From CAZDDB01 sp963843285 (lineage in GTDB: Bacteria > Acidobacteriota > HRBIN11 > JAKEFK01): 64,000 nt of DNA. This document shows, in pieces, positions 26,126-35,302 of the stretch; positions within the stretch are counted from its first letter, which is position 1; each line of letters opens with the position of its first letter. A program made the position numbers and the translations under genes. Under the pieces are notes generated by a model, which ran no database searches, was not told the DNA's origin, and saw only the letters and a list, made by a program, of their open reading frames with translations. The stretch is from positions 496,001 to 560,000 of the forward strand of contig CAWJJO010000002.1 in NCBI GenBank assembly GCA_963843285.1, written 5' to 3'.

Positions 26126-27648
26126 TACACGCCGGGGAGGCTGGGCATTCTGAACTTGCTCTTTGTTGTATGGGGGCGGTGGGATTTGATGTTGAATTGC
26201 TCGTCGGAACTGCGTTTGTAAAGTTCCAGGAATCCGCTGCGACCGATCAATGCGAAATGGCGATGAAATTCGGGATCATCGTGAAACCGCTTCCACAACC
26301 GGTCGTCTTGACCGAGAAAAACCCAGCCGACAACCTTTTCCGGATGCGCGTTCGCGTCGTTCCAGTAAGGTTTTGCGCCTTCATGAACGTACCGTTTTAC
26401 CGGCAGTTTCAGGTCGTAAAGCGTCGGCGCAATTTCACCCATCGCAGCGAGAATCAACTGACCATCGTCATGAGTGCGCAGATACCATAGAAGATCCCTT
26501 TGAATCGCAATATTCTCCGCATCGCGCAGAGATTCCACCAGTAGTTTGTTTCCCAGCGAGTTGTGAAACGGGCTGAACAGCGCAACGTAAACCGTGAACA
26601 CCAGAAACAGATACTTATGAAGACGTGATCTTCCGGGCCAGTAAGAAAGGAAATACACTGCAGGCGGCACAAATGGGATGCCATAGCGAATTCGGGTTGG
26701 GTGATTGTCCCGATATTCATACAGATAGAGCAACAGTGGCCCCAGAATCGCAAGCGATGCGAGAAAGCCGGCTTCCCGGAACCGCTTTCTGCATACGATT
26801 CCAAAAGCAACAAGCGCAAACAGCGTCCAATCAAAACTGATCAGTTTTCCGAGCGTATACAGAACCACAAGAAGAGCAAGGAAAAAGCTGCCGCGGGCCG
26901 GCTGAAAATCAGTGTGTTTGAAGCTGTGGTCAATATATGCATGACCTGTAGTCCACCAGTTCAGCCAGAAGGTGAACCCCATCGCGGCCAGGTTGACCGG
27001 CGCCAGGATAAGACAATCGATGATTAGATTCTTGAAGCCGCGTTTTTCTTTCCAGTTTAAGATCAGCAGTAGCAGACCGGTTAACGCAAATGCAAACCAG
27101 TTTTCATACCTGCTGAGAATTCCGCAGGTGGAAAGTAGCGAACAGCCAATCAGATATTTTCGATTCCAGGATTTTGCGAACAAGACAAAGCAGTATGCCG
27201 ATCCGATCAAAAACAGCAAGGATAGATTTTCCGTCAACGGCGTTGTCTGCAGATACAACATGTTTGAATTCGTCAAGTACAGTGTGGAACCACAGAACGC
27301 TCCAAAGGAGTTGAAGATCGTTTCGATCAGTTTGAAGAGTACGAGCACAGTCACAACAAAGGCGATCATGGAAACCGGTGTGGCGGCAAGACCGTTGAAG
27401 TAAAGATAATCGCTTTGTACAAAGGGGAGATAAATCAGGTGGGGAAGGGGAAGCCAGAACGCGCCGATTTGTCGCCATCCCGGATTCAAGTTATCAAAAA
27501 TGCGGCGGGCAACAAGCAAATGACCCTTAGAGTCAAAGTGGGCCATTTGAAAATCGTTGGTAACAAAAAGGTACGCGCTGATACACGAAAGCAGCGCCGC
27601 GCTAAAGAAAACAATCTGAAAATACGGAATCGAATATCGCTCTTTCAA
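26125..27648 (-). CDS. GT-C type membrane glycosyltransferase (ArnT/PMT-like)
   Basis: 507 residues with about ten membrane segments. The first periplasmic loop carries DSKGHLLVARRIFDNL-type acidic residues and WLPLPHLIYLPF, as in polyprenyl-phosphate-dependent GT-C enzymes. A soluble C-terminal part of about 130 residues follows (from about 370). Such enzymes move a sugar or mannose from a lipid carrier to protein or envelope glycans. The start appears to be a TTG overlapping the M14 stop codon as TTGA, with AGG upstream; alternative ATG starts are further inside the first membrane segment. Substrate unknown. Confidence 0.75.
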   Translation of the reverse strand: MKERYSIPYFQIVFFSAALLSCISAYLFVTNDFQMAHFDSKGHLLVARRIFDNLNPGWRQIGAFWLPLPHLIYLPFVQSDYLYFNGLAATPVSMIAFVVTVLVLFKLIETIFNSFGAFCGSTLYLTNSNMLYLQTTPLTENLSLLFLIGSAYCFVLFAKSWNRKYLIGCSLLSTCGILSRYENWFAFALTGLLLLILNWKEKRGFKNLIIDCLILAPVNLAAMGFTFWLNWWTTGHAYIDHSFKHTDFQPARGSFFLALLVVLYTLGKLISFDWTLFALVAFGIVCRKRFREAGFLASLAILGPLLLYLYEYRDNHPTRIRYGIPFVPPAVYFLSYWPGRSRLHKYLFLVFTVYVALFSPFHNSLGNKLLVESLRDAENIAIQRDLLWYLRTHDDGQLILAAMGEIAPTLYDLKLPVKRYVHEGAKPYWNDANAHPEKVVGWVFLGQDDRLWKRFHDDPEFHRHFALIGRSGFLELYKRSSDEQFNIKSHRPHTTKSKFRMPSLPGV

Positions 27649-29402
27649 TGAGGTTCGACCTGGGAACGGTTGGTGATGCGAACGACAGGGTAAGCGTTCC
27701 TCAACGGATCTGCATAGGGAGACCGTTCGAAGAAAAATAGAAGGCGGGCAGACGGATCTCCTGCGAACTGGGAATCGCTCTTCAGCCGGTCCTCGAATTC
27801 TTTCGTCAACAGGGAATCTTTTTGCATCATCTCGGCAGCGAGTTTCTCCAGCACGTATCCTTCGGCATATTCTTTTTGTTCGAAGATGGCATCAAAATAG
27901 CCCCATGTCACAAGCGAATCGGCAGCGTCCGGTTCCAGCATTTCCAGAATGACTTTGTTTGTCTTTTGATTGAGCCATACCACCACTGATCCTTCGGGAA
28001 GAGTGCGCTGTTCCTTCACGTTCTTGCTTTTGAAGTGGGCAAGATGATGACCTTCAAACGGCTCCCGGTCCCAGGAAACTTCGCTAAACCGATATGTTTC
28101 GAAATCAGAAGTGACGGGCTTACTCAGTCTACTGTACGCGATAGTGTGTACATCCAGGCGATCGATTGCAGCCGTCCACTGGGGTGGGATGATGTATCCA
28201 AGCGGCGGATCGACGGTGATTTCCGGCTCCATCGTTCTATAGAAAGGAATTGTGATTTCGATCGGTTTGACTCCGTATGTAACGGAGGTGCTTCCGGAAA
28301 TCGCGCTTTGTTGTCGTGTGTATTCGATTCCGTGATATGCAAAGGGCTCGCTCTTTTCGTGATTTTCCCGCAAGCGGATCGGATATTTTGCGGGCAGCTG
28401 GATTGTTTGCTCATCTGATTGGCGTACAGCTTTTCGAAGCGACTCCGGGTCCCCATTTAGTTTTCTCAAAACAGCCTGCATGAAATCGTAATGAGCTTTG
28501 ATGCGGGTCTCAAAACTCTTCAACATGTGCGTTTCCACCACAAATGTCGGACGATTGCGCAGCGTACCGTATCCATTGGAAAATCGCGCGGTTGCGGGTC
28601 CGATGTCGATTCCTGCCGCAGGATCCATGGAATCGCGCATTTCAAAATAACGGGATGCTACATGACCGGAGCTGTTGAGCGTCGTGAGAAGGTACGGCTC
28701 GAGATCGTTCTGGATGTATTTCAAAAGTGGCGCGCCGGTGCGTGGATTGTCATCCAGAAGCCATGTGATGTCGTATTGAAAATCGGCGCCATCGCTGACG
28801 TGGTTGTCGATCACAAGATCCGGGAGCCAGTCATTGAAAAGCTTCAGCATGGCTTGCATCTCCGGCTGGTCGGCTTTGATCCAATCCCGGTTCAGATTTA
28901 AGTTTTGCGATGTGCCCCGCCATCCCATTTCGCGCGGACCATTTTGATTGATGCGGTTGAAGGGGCTCATCCGCTCGTGACCATCCACATTAAAGATTGG
29001 CACTACCAGCAGGACCACATGTTTCAAAAGCTCCGGCTTCTGCTTTTCGACAGCAATATCGCGCAGCAACATGAGAGATGCTTCCTTTCCGGCAATTTCT
29101 CCGGAATGAATTCCATTGATGATCAAGAGAATTGCCCGATCCGATTTGTGAGCTTGTTCAGGAGTGAAGTGTCCGTCTTCGGAGATTACAAGCAACGGAA
29201 GGTCTCGGCCTTCAGGACTCTTCCCAAAAGTCGAGTACCGGATCCAGGGAGATGCCGCCTGCAACCGTTTGCAGTAATCCACCGTTTCTGCATAGCGGGA
29301 GGTTTCCTGAAACCCTGAACGTTCGGCGTGAGTCAGCCATTCCGGTGATTGTGGAGTCATGAGCATGGCAAGCAACAAGAAAATCACCGAATATCCTACC
29401 AT
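27645..29402 (-). CDS. Secreted M14 zinc carboxypeptidase
   Basis: 585 residues from the ATG at 29402. An in-frame extension to 29612 exists but is only translated repeat DNA (type B palindrome and inserted element), so I reject it. An N-terminal hydrophobic segment (VIFLLLAMLM) acts as signal or anchor. The M14 zinc site is H99-S-G-E102 and H201 (DNHVSDG), the substrate-binding run is NLNLNRDW near 167-174, and the catalytic Glu lies in FVVETHM. The C-terminal 250 residues form the extra domain common in bacterial M14 peptidases of this size. It shares a 4-bp overlap with the GT-C gene. Confidence 0.9.
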   Translation of the reverse strand: MVGYSVIFLLLAMLMTPQSPEWLTHAERSGFQETSRYAETVDYCKRLQAASPWIRYSTFGKSPEGRDLPLLVISEDGHFTPEQAHKSDRAILLIINGIHSGEIAGKEASLMLLRDIAVEKQKPELLKHVVLLVVPIFNVDGHERMSPFNRINQNGPREMGWRGTSQNLNLNRDWIKADQPEMQAMLKLFNDWLPDLVIDNHVSDGADFQYDITWLLDDNPRTGAPLLKYIQNDLEPYLLTTLNSSGHVASRYFEMRDSMDPAAGIDIGPATARFSNGYGTLRNRPTFVVETHMLKSFETRIKAHYDFMQAVLRKLNGDPESLRKAVRQSDEQTIQLPAKYPIRLRENHEKSEPFAYHGIEYTRQQSAISGSTSVTYGVKPIEITIPFYRTMEPEITVDPPLGYIIPPQWTAAIDRLDVHTIAYSRLSKPVTSDFETYRFSEVSWDREPFEGHHLAHFKSKNVKEQRTLPEGSVVVWLNQKTNKVILEMLEPDAADSLVTWGYFDAIFEQKEYAEGYVLEKLAAEMMQKDSLLTKEFEDRLKSDSQFAGDPSARLLFFFERSPYADPLRNAYPVVRITNRSQVEPH

Positions 29403-29412
29403 AAGGGTCCAA

Positions 29413-29614
29413 TGGAGCGCAGGCGTGCGTCCCGCCTGCATTATGGGTCGCAGGCCTCCGAAGCTGTGAAAAAATCGGCACGAGGCTGATTTACGGTTTG
29501 TAGCGCCGGCGTCTCGCCGGCAGAACTCGACGAGGAGCCGGCCGGAGGCCAGCGTTACAAACCGCAAACATGCGTCTTGCTTCGATTTTTTCACAGCTTC
29601 TCCGGCCTGCAATT
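29413..29614. repeat. Type B palindrome, interrupted copy
   Basis: Same two-hairpin architecture as 1818-1870 (GGAGCGCAGGC, GCCTGCATTATGGGTCGCAGGC) but the second hairpin is split after CTCCG at 29460 by a 139-bp element and resumes with CTCCGGCCTGC at 29600. Confidence 0.8.
29461..29599. mobile_element. 139-bp MITE-like element with 17-bp terminal inverted repeats and 5-bp target duplication
   Basis: Perfect terminal inverted repeats AAGCTGTGAAAAAATCG (29461-29477) and its complement (29583-29599). It is flanked by direct repeats CTCCG at 29456-29460 and 29600-29604. The uninterrupted type B copy at 1818-1870 has a single CTCCG at this place, so the duplication is a true target-site duplication. 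An inner pair of arms starts with GGTTTGTAGCGCCGGC and ends with CCAGCGTTACAAACC. No coding capacity; mobilisation would need a transposase in trans. Confidence 0.8.
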
Positions 29615-29668
29615 GGGAATTTGTCCAATCAGATTTCAGATTTGTGATTTTGGATTTACAATCTACAC

Positions 29669-30616
29669 ATGATCGATCTGGATGACATCCGCAGGGCGGC
29701 CGCAGTAATCGAGCCGTACATCTATCACACTCCCTTGCGGGGATCGTTCTTTTTCTCAGAAATTACCGGCTTCGATGTATATATGAAAATGGAGAACTGG
29801 CAGCCGACCGGGTCCTTCAAAGTTCGTGGAGCGCTGAATGTAATCCATTCGTTTTCGCCGCGTGAAAGGCTGCAGGGTGTGGTCGCCTGGTCTGCGGGGA
29901 ATCACGGACTTGGAGTTGCATACGCAGCTTCTATTTTCGATATTCCTGCAACCATCTTTGTTCCGAAGACGACTCCGGAAGCGAAGATCCGGAAGTTCAA
30001 GTATTTTCCGGTCGAGTTGCGCATGGCAGACACATACGAGGCGTGTGAGGAAGAAGGGCGCAAGTATGCGGAAACGGAAGGCGCGCTGATGGTCCATCCG
30101 TACGACGACTGGCGCACTGTTGCGGGACAGGGTACAGCCGGTGTGGAAATCTGTGAAGCGATGAGAGAGTTGGATGCGATCGTAGCGCCGGTAGGCGGAG
30201 GTGGATTGATCAGCGGAATTGCGATTGCTGCAAAGACCATGGATCCTGAAATTCGCATCATTGCAGCTCAAAGCGCTGCATCGCCCGCGTTGCAGAGGTC
30301 ACTGGAGGAGAAACATTGCTATGAATCGTTTCCGGTGGAGCATTCGATTGCAGAAGGAGTAGCCGGCGGGATCGGTCGGATCGTCTATGATCTGGCGCCT
30401 CGATACATCGATGAGATTGTCAATGTGGAAGAAGATCACATCCGGATCGCGGTTCGCAGATTGATTGAAAATGAGCAGACGATCGTCGAGGCCTCAGGAG
30501 CCGTCGGGCTGGCGGCTCTCGAACAGGTTGAATGCGTTCCTCGTGGATCCCGCGTCGCTGTTGTTCTCACGGGCGCAAACCTGAACATGCAATTGCTCCG
30601 CGAGATCCTGATTTGA
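29669..30616 (+). CDS. Threonine dehydratase / serine racemase-like PLP enzyme
   Basis: 315 residues, fold-type II. The PLP Lys is K51 in GSFKVRGA; SAGNHGLGVAYAA at 75-87 binds the substrate carboxylate; PVGGGGLI near 173 binds the phosphate; the C-terminal ASGAVGLAAL is also conserved. It lacks the ACT-like regulatory domain of biosynthetic IlvA, so it is of the short catabolic threonine dehydratase, serine racemase or related type. It would deaminate threonine or serine to a 2-oxo acid. The start ATG at 29669 is preceded by AT-rich repeat debris. Next gene is 45 bp downstream in the same direction. Confidence 0.9.
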   Translation: MIDLDDIRRAAAVIEPYIYHTPLRGSFFFSEITGFDVYMKMENWQPTGSFKVRGALNVIHSFSPRERLQGVVAWSAGNHGLGVAYAASIFDIPATIFVPKTTPEAKIRKFKYFPVELRMADTYEACEEEGRKYAETEGALMVHPYDDWRTVAGQGTAGVEICEAMRELDAIVAPVGGGGLISGIAIAAKTMDPEIRIIAAQSAASPALQRSLEEKHCYESFPVEHSIAEGVAGGIGRIVYDLAPRYIDEIVNVEEDHIRIAVRRLIENEQTIVEASGAVGLAALEQVECVPRGSRVAVVLTGANLNMQLLREILI

Positions 30617-30661
30617 CCGGACCCTGATTTCCGCCTATCTTTAACATACGGAGAAGACTGA

Positions 30662-30931
30662 ATGCCAAAGACTGTTACGCCCAAGAAAGTGAATCCGATC
30701 CTGGCTTGCCCGGTCTGCTTATCTGACAATCTGGACGTGATCAGTCCGAGGATGAAGAAGTGTCTCTCCTGCGGTTTTATCTGGAATCACGAAGTCTCCG
30801 ATCGAGACAACATTTTGTTAATCGTGGAACACCAGTCGAAAATGGAAGATACGGAACCGCCTCCGCCATTGAAAATCGTGAAGCCTGCGAGAAAGAACCC
30901 CCGCAAGAAGACCTCTCGAGTTTCAAATTAA
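30662..30931 (+). CDS. Small zinc-ribbon protein
   Basis: 89 residues. Two Cys pairs, CPVC at about 18-21 and CLSC at 38-41, form a typical zinc ribbon with SDNLDVISPRMKK between. The C-terminus is basic and low complexity (PARKNPRKKTSRVSN). Likely a nucleic-acid or protein-binding accessory factor; no more can be said. It lies between the PLP enzyme and the B12 radical SAM gene, all in one direction. GGAGAAG about 8 nt before the ATG is a good ribosome site. Confidence 0.65.
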   Translation: MPKTVTPKKVNPILACPVCLSDNLDVISPRMKKCLSCGFIWNHEVSDRDNILLIVEHQSKMEDTEPPPPLKIVKPARKNPRKKTSRVSN

Positions 30932-31006
30932 CTGCTAACCGGTTGATTACGAGGCCGTTTCCTCGTAAGATGGATCTGTCTCTTTTAACTTCTGTGTGAG
31001 GACTGA

Positions 31007-32488
31007 ATGAATGTACTCCTTGTGTACCCTGAATATCCCCCGACTTACTGGAGCTTCCGCTTTGCAGTAGCTTTTCAAAGAAGAAAAGCTGCCTATCCGC
31101 CTCTGGGATTGATTACAGTTGCTCCGTTACTGCCAAAACACTGGACCAAGCGACTGATTGATTTGAATGTAGAGGCGCTGCGTGACAGTGATCTGCAATG
31201 GGCCGATCTCGTGATGATCAGCGCGATGATCGTGCAAAAAGATTCCGCGAAGGAAGTGATCCGGCGCAGCCAAGCGCTGGGCAAGCGGATTCTGGTTGGT
31301 GGCCCGCTGTGGGCAAAAGACACCAGCGATCATAGCAACGTGGATCATGTGATTGTGGGAGAAGCGGAGCAACTGTTGCCGCAGTTTGTCCGTGATTTCG
31401 AATCAGGCTGTCCGCAGGCAGTGTACTCTTCCCACGATATGCCGCAATTGTCTACCACACCGATGCCGGATTTTGATTTGATCCGGCTCAAGAATTACAG
31501 TTCGATGCTGCTGCAATTTTCGCGCGGTTGTCCGTTCAATTGCGAGTTTTGCGACATCATCGAGATTTTTGGAAGAAAGGCGCGCTGTAAGAGTAATCAG
31601 CAATTCATGTCGGAGCTGGATCTGTTGTACAACAAAGGCTGGCGCGGTTCGGTTTTCATTGTGGATGACAATTTCATCGGGAACAAGACAGTCATCCGCA
31701 ACTTGTTGCCTGATCTCATCGCCTGGCAAAAGAAGCACCGCTATCCTTTCAACTTCTTTACGGAAGCGTCTGTAAATCTCGCGCGTGAGACGGACATGCT
31801 CGAACATATGGTGGAAGCCGGTTTCCGTAAGGTGTTTCTCGGAATTGAAACTCCAGTTCAGGAAAGCCTCAAGCTCACGCAGAAGATGCAGAACACTACG
31901 ATGGATCTGGTCGAATCCGTTCGCAAGATTCAGAAATCAGGCATGGAAGTTTTGAGCGGTTTTATCGTCGGCTTTGATTCCGATCCGCCGGATGTTTTCG
32001 GACGCGTAATTGATTTTATTCAAAAGGCCGCAATCCCGGTGTCCATGGTCGGACTGCTTTCCGCGCTGCCCGGTACGCAGTTGACGCGGCGTTTGCTCAA
32101 GGAAGGCCGACTCCTTTCCGAAAGCAATGGAAGCAACACCAGTTTAGATCTGAACTTTATTCCTACAATGGATGCGGGCAACCTTCTAGAAGGATATAAG
32201 AAGATTCTTTCTACGATCTATGAACCGCGCCAGTATTACGAAAGAGTGCTGGAGTTTCTATCTCACTACAAACCCAGGATTCGCCAAAAGCTTTGCAAAG
32301 AAGATTTTGTCGCGTTCCTCAATTCCATTTTGAAACAGGGAATCCGGGGCGAAGACCGCACGGAGTACTGGAAGTTTCTGTTTCGCGCGTATCGCAGGAA
32401 TGCCGCCGCGTTTTCTGAAGCAGTGACGCTGGCCATTATGGGATATCACTTCCAGAAAGTCACCGAGCTTCAGATCGGTTACAGGTAA
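31007..32488 (+). CDS. B12-binding radical SAM protein (DUF4070 group)
   Basis: 493 residues. Residues 1-145 form a cobalamin-binding-type Rossmann domain (VLLVYPEYPPTYWSF, LGKRILVGGPL, VDHVIVGEAE). The radical SAM cluster is C175-x3-C179-x2-C182 in SRGCPFNCEFCDI, followed by DNFIGNK and the GFRKVFLGIETP segment. The last 200 residues match the DUF4070 tail seen with HpnP-like and related B12 radical SAM methylases. Likely a cobalamin-dependent methyltransferase acting on an unreactive carbon; hopanoid C-2 methylation is one known role of relatives, but no hopanoid genes are nearby. The cobalt importer genes follow on the opposite strand. Confidence 0.88.
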   Translation: MNVLLVYPEYPPTYWSFRFAVAFQRRKAAYPPLGLITVAPLLPKHWTKRLIDLNVEALRDSDLQWADLVMISAMIVQKDSAKEVIRRSQALGKRILVGGPLWAKDTSDHSNVDHVIVGEAEQLLPQFVRDFESGCPQAVYSSHDMPQLSTTPMPDFDLIRLKNYSSMLLQFSRGCPFNCEFCDIIEIFGRKARCKSNQQFMSELDLLYNKGWRGSVFIVDDNFIGNKTVIRNLLPDLIAWQKKHRYPFNFFTEASVNLARETDMLEHMVEAGFRKVFLGIETPVQESLKLTQKMQNTTMDLVESVRKIQKSGMEVLSGFIVGFDSDPPDVFGRVIDFIQKAAIPVSMVGLLSALPGTQLTRRLLKEGRLLSESNGSNTSLDLNFIPTMDAGNLLEGYKKILSTIYEPRQYYERVLEFLSHYKPRIRQKLCKEDFVAFLNSILKQGIRGEDRTEYWKFLFRAYRRNAAAFSEAVTLAIMGYHFQKVTELQIGYR

Positions 32489-32500
32489 CTCTACTCTGAA

Positions 32501-32579
32501 TTGGAGTTGCGGGGCCGCCGTGCCCCGCGCGACGTGAATGTCCCCTAAATGGCAGGCAGGGACGCCCGCCGACTCCAAA
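32501..32579. repeat. Type A intergenic palindrome, copy 3
   Basis: Left unit ttggagttgcggggccgccg then tgccccgc; right unit ggcaggcagggacgcccgcc then gactccaa. It fills the gap between the convergent radical SAM and cbiO genes. Confidence 0.75.
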
Positions 32580-32581
32580 GA

Positions 32582-33403
32582 CTATTTTTTCTCGTCGTCA
32601 TGCGAATGGGCGTGGAAATCGTGTGTATGCGGATGCGCATGTTCGATTTCCTGATGCCGGTGGGTGTGGATGTGAATCAAGTTTGTTTCTTGCAATAGTT
32701 CTTCGTTATCCAGGACCTCTTGTGGTGTGTCCGTGTGCACCACCATTCCATCCTGCATGATGTGAACCTGATCGCAAACTTCTTTCAAGATCGTCAGATC
32801 GTGCGTAGAGGTAATGATCGTTTTTTCCCTGCGCGCCCATTCGTGCAGGAGATCCAGCAACAAACTCTGAGTTCTTGGATCGAGAGAAGCCGTTGGCTCA
32901 TCGAGCAAGAGTACCTGCGGATCCAGAATCAGGACGGAAGCGAGTGCGACTTTCTTCTTTTCCCCAACGCTCAGACGATAAGGCGGACGGTCGCGAAGAG
33001 ACGAAAGTCCAAATTCCCGGAGGATTTTTTCGGCTTCCTCCCGAATTCGTTCTTTCTCCCATTGTAGCTGCAGTGGCCCGAAACAGACTTCGTCCCAGAC
33101 AGTCGGTGAGAATAACTGCGCTTCCGGGTCTTGAAACAAGAATCCTACACGTCTGCGGAACGAGTACGCATACTGTTCATCCAAGAACCGCTCTTCTGTG
33201 AGCGGTTGTCCTTCAAACTCCACAGTCCCAGAGACTGGAAAATACAGCGCATCCAAAACCTTCAGCAGCGTGCTTTTTCCCGATCCGTTGGCGCCGATCA
33301 GCGCGATTCGCGACGGCTTGCTGATCTCCAGATCGATTCCTTTCAGAACAGGGAACTTTTCCAGATACGAAAAATGCACGTTGTGCAGGCGATAAAGAAT
33401 CAC
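32582..33403 (-). CDS. cbiO: Cobalt/nickel ECF transporter ATPase CbiO with His-rich tail
   Basis: 273 residues from GTG 33403, which overlaps the cbiQ stop as GTGA with GGAG six nt upstream; longer in-frame starts are rejected. Walker A GANGSGKST 37-45, Q91, signature LSVGEKKK 144-151, Walker B LLLDEP 165-170 and switch H201 are all present. The C-terminus (244-268) has eleven histidines in 25 residues, unusual for the energising subunit and suited to metal sensing, storage or delivery. Third gene of a cbiM-cbiQ-cbiO operon with overlapping ends. Energises uptake of Co2+ or Ni2+. Confidence 0.95.
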   Translation of the reverse strand: MILYRLHNVHFSYLEKFPVLKGIDLEISKPSRIALIGANGSGKSTLLKVLDALYFPVSGTVEFEGQPLTEERFLDEQYAYSFRRRVGFLFQDPEAQLFSPTVWDEVCFGPLQLQWEKERIREEAEKILREFGLSSLRDRPPYRLSVGEKKKVALASVLILDPQVLLLDEPTASLDPRTQSLLLDLLHEWARREKTIITSTHDLTILKEVCDQVHIMQDGMVVHTDTPQEVLDNEELLQETNLIHIHTHRHQEIEHAHPHTHDFHAHSHDDEKK

Positions 33404-34221
33404 AAGCTTCTCCAGGTACCGAAGTATAAACCGCATCCAGCAAAGAACAACAGGAAGAACAGCCAAACGACATCGGACGGTTTCATGTGAAAATCCTGAA
33501 AGATTACCGGCTCTCCGCGAAACCCGCGGGATTGCATGGCGAGGTAGACTTCGTTACTGAGATGGGATGACTTTCCAAGCAATGCAGACAACATTGCTCC
33601 CGTCCATTGCCCTGTGCTCTGCCATGTTTCGGGACCGACCCTCCGGCTTGTCCTCGCCAGAAACAATGAGTTTGCTGTTTGGAGAAGAACATAGATGTAC
33701 CGGTAAGTCATTGCAAGCAAAACAATCAGCAGCTTTGGAAATCTCAAACTCCGAAGAGCTTTTAACAGGCGAGGCCAGGTTGTGGTGGACACCAGAAGGA
33801 GCATAAAGGAAACCGAAGTTGCGACTCGCAGAATGAGAAAGGCGGCGGTTCGCGCCCCCTGTTCTGTAATCTCAAGAGAACCGATCTGTATCCATGTTTT
33901 TCCCGGGGTCAGAAAGAGAGCGGGGGCCGCGATCAAAGCTGAGTAGAAGGGCATAAAGATCCAGATGCGGCGAAAAAAGGAAAACGAAAAAAGACGCGAT
34001 CCGACCGCCAGAACGACGGTCAGCGCATAGATTGCTACTATAACAATCATACTATGGGAGAATGCCGATGCAATGAGCAGAGAAAGAATCCCTGCTACCT
34101 TTACCCGGGGATCCATTTGCTGCAGCCATCCGGTTGCTGCCGCCGATTCCTCGGCCACGACGCTTTCTTGAAGAATTGTCGTAAAGCGGGCCAGGTTGCG
34201 TTCGAGAAAGGACCGCCTCAT
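33400..34221 (-). CDS. cbiQ: Cobalt/nickel ECF transporter membrane subunit CbiQ
   Basis: 273 residues from ATG 34221, which overlaps the cbiM stop as ATGA. An in-frame extension to 34458 runs through cbiM and is not real. Five or so membrane segments are present (VKVAGILSLLIASAFS, MIVIVAIYALTVVLAVG, FYSALIAAPALFL and others). The coupling region with MTYRYIYVL and AMQSRGFRG contains the A-x-x-x-RG motif that contacts the ATPase. It is the scaffold (T component) linking CbiM to CbiO. The protein ends with WRSL overlapping the cbiO start. Confidence 0.93.
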   Translation of the reverse strand: MRRSFLERNLARFTTILQESVVAEESAAATGWLQQMDPRVKVAGILSLLIASAFSHSMIVIVAIYALTVVLAVGSRLFSFSFFRRIWIFMPFYSALIAAPALFLTPGKTWIQIGSLEITEQGARTAAFLILRVATSVSFMLLLVSTTTWPRLLKALRSLRFPKLLIVLLAMTYRYIYVLLQTANSLFLARTSRRVGPETWQSTGQWTGAMLSALLGKSSHLSNEVYLAMQSRGFRGEPVIFQDFHMKPSDVVWLFFLLFFAGCGLYFGTWRSL

Positions 34222-35246
34222 TGTGCTTCTGTTGCGCGGGAAGCCGACCCGGCTGCCCGTCGCCCGAGGATCGTCAGGATGCCGAAGACTGCCAAAATCA
34301 GGAGCACTCCCGCAACTGCAGACAGGACATATCCCACATTCTCGGGTGTTCCGGGAAGTGAATAATCGGCAAATAGCCCTCTCCACATTCCTTCCAAACG
34401 CTGCATTCCTTCCGGGACAAAACCGAGCCCCAGATCGCGAAGTTGTTCCGAACCCCATTCGCCCCAGGCTGTGCCGGGCGCCAGAAGACCCAGAGGAGTC
34501 AAAAGCATGAGAAATGCCAGGAGCAGCCAGAAAAAACGCAAGCGTTTCCAGAATATAGGAATGGGAGGACCTGCTGCGGTTGCGACCTGAATCAACTCCG
34601 GCGCAGTGGCGTGTAAATATGCAACGGAAGCTCCCGCGACCACTGCCTCAGCAAAACCCGCGATCAAATGTCCCACCATCATCGCAGGCACTGCCACAGA
34701 AAGCGGATAAGGCGCATATAACGGGGTTCCGTCGGGCCGGTGCGCAATCCATGGCTGGATTCCCAATTCGATGCCTGCCAGCAAAGCGGCTACATTCAGC
34801 GAAATGTAACCGGCCACTGCAGCAGCGATTCCCTTTCCCCGCGGTGTTGTTGCTTTGCGGGAAAAGAGGTTGTAGAGAAAGTAGGCGACAAAGACTTGTG
34901 CAACCGCCATGTTGAAGCAATTGGCGCCCAGCGTTGTAATTCCGCCGTCCGCGAAAAAAAGCGCCTGAATCACTAGTGCAATGGAGATCGCAAGAACTGC
35001 CGGCCAGGGCGTCAGCACGATTGCTGCCAGGCTCGCGCCGACCGCATGTCCGGTAGTCCCTCCCGGCAGAGGTATGTTGAGCATCTGGATAACAAAACAA
35101 AATGCAGAAACCAGCGCCATGATCGGCAACATACGGCCCGAAAATATCCTGCGCATTTTCCGTGAAGCCACGTACCAGAAGGGAAGCGTTGCCGCGTACA
35201 TCGTTCCCGCCGTTACAGGGCTCAAATAGCCGTCTGGAATGTGCAT
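34218..35246 (-). CDS. cbiM: Cobalt/nickel ECF substrate-binding CbiM with fused CbiN/PDGLE-like tail
   Basis: 342 residues. The N-terminus MHIPDGYLSP is the diagnostic metal-binding end of CbiM/NikM, in which the free N-terminus and His2 coordinate the metal. PLPGGTTGHAVGA (about 58-70) supplies the second conserved His. The C-terminal 110 residues (two membrane segments around a loop with PGTAWGEWG) resemble the separate CbiN or PDGLE component, here fused. I see no cobalamin riboswitch in the 180 bp upstream, so Ni2+ or Co2+ cannot be decided. First gene of the operon; the upstream gap holds a type D hairpin. Confidence 0.93.
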   Translation of the reverse strand: MHIPDGYLSPVTAGTMYAATLPFWYVASRKMRRIFSGRMLPIMALVSAFCFVIQMLNIPLPGGTTGHAVGASLAAIVLTPWPAVLAISIALVIQALFFADGGITTLGANCFNMAVAQVFVAYFLYNLFSRKATTPRGKGIAAAVAGYISLNVAALLAGIELGIQPWIAHRPDGTPLYAPYPLSVAVPAMMVGHLIAGFAEAVVAGASVAYLHATAPELIQVATAAGPPIPIFWKRLRFFWLLLAFLMLLTPLGLLAPGTAWGEWGSEQLRDLGLGFVPEGMQRLEGMWRGLFADYSLPGTPENVGYVLSAVAGVLLILAVFGILTILGRRAAGSASRATEAQ

Positions 35247-35302
35247 CTATCTCAATCTACGAAGGAATCATTATAAGCGGTTTGCAACAGGCGTGGAGGA
35301 TC

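Noticed and set aside
29403..29612. N-terminal extension of the M14 peptidase
   Set aside because: The extra 70 codons are translated palindrome and MITE sequence; the hydrophobic signal starts at 29402.
34222..34458. N-terminal extension of CbiQ
   Set aside because: It is an out-of-frame reading of cbiM; ATG 34221 overlaps the cbiM stop as expected in this operon.
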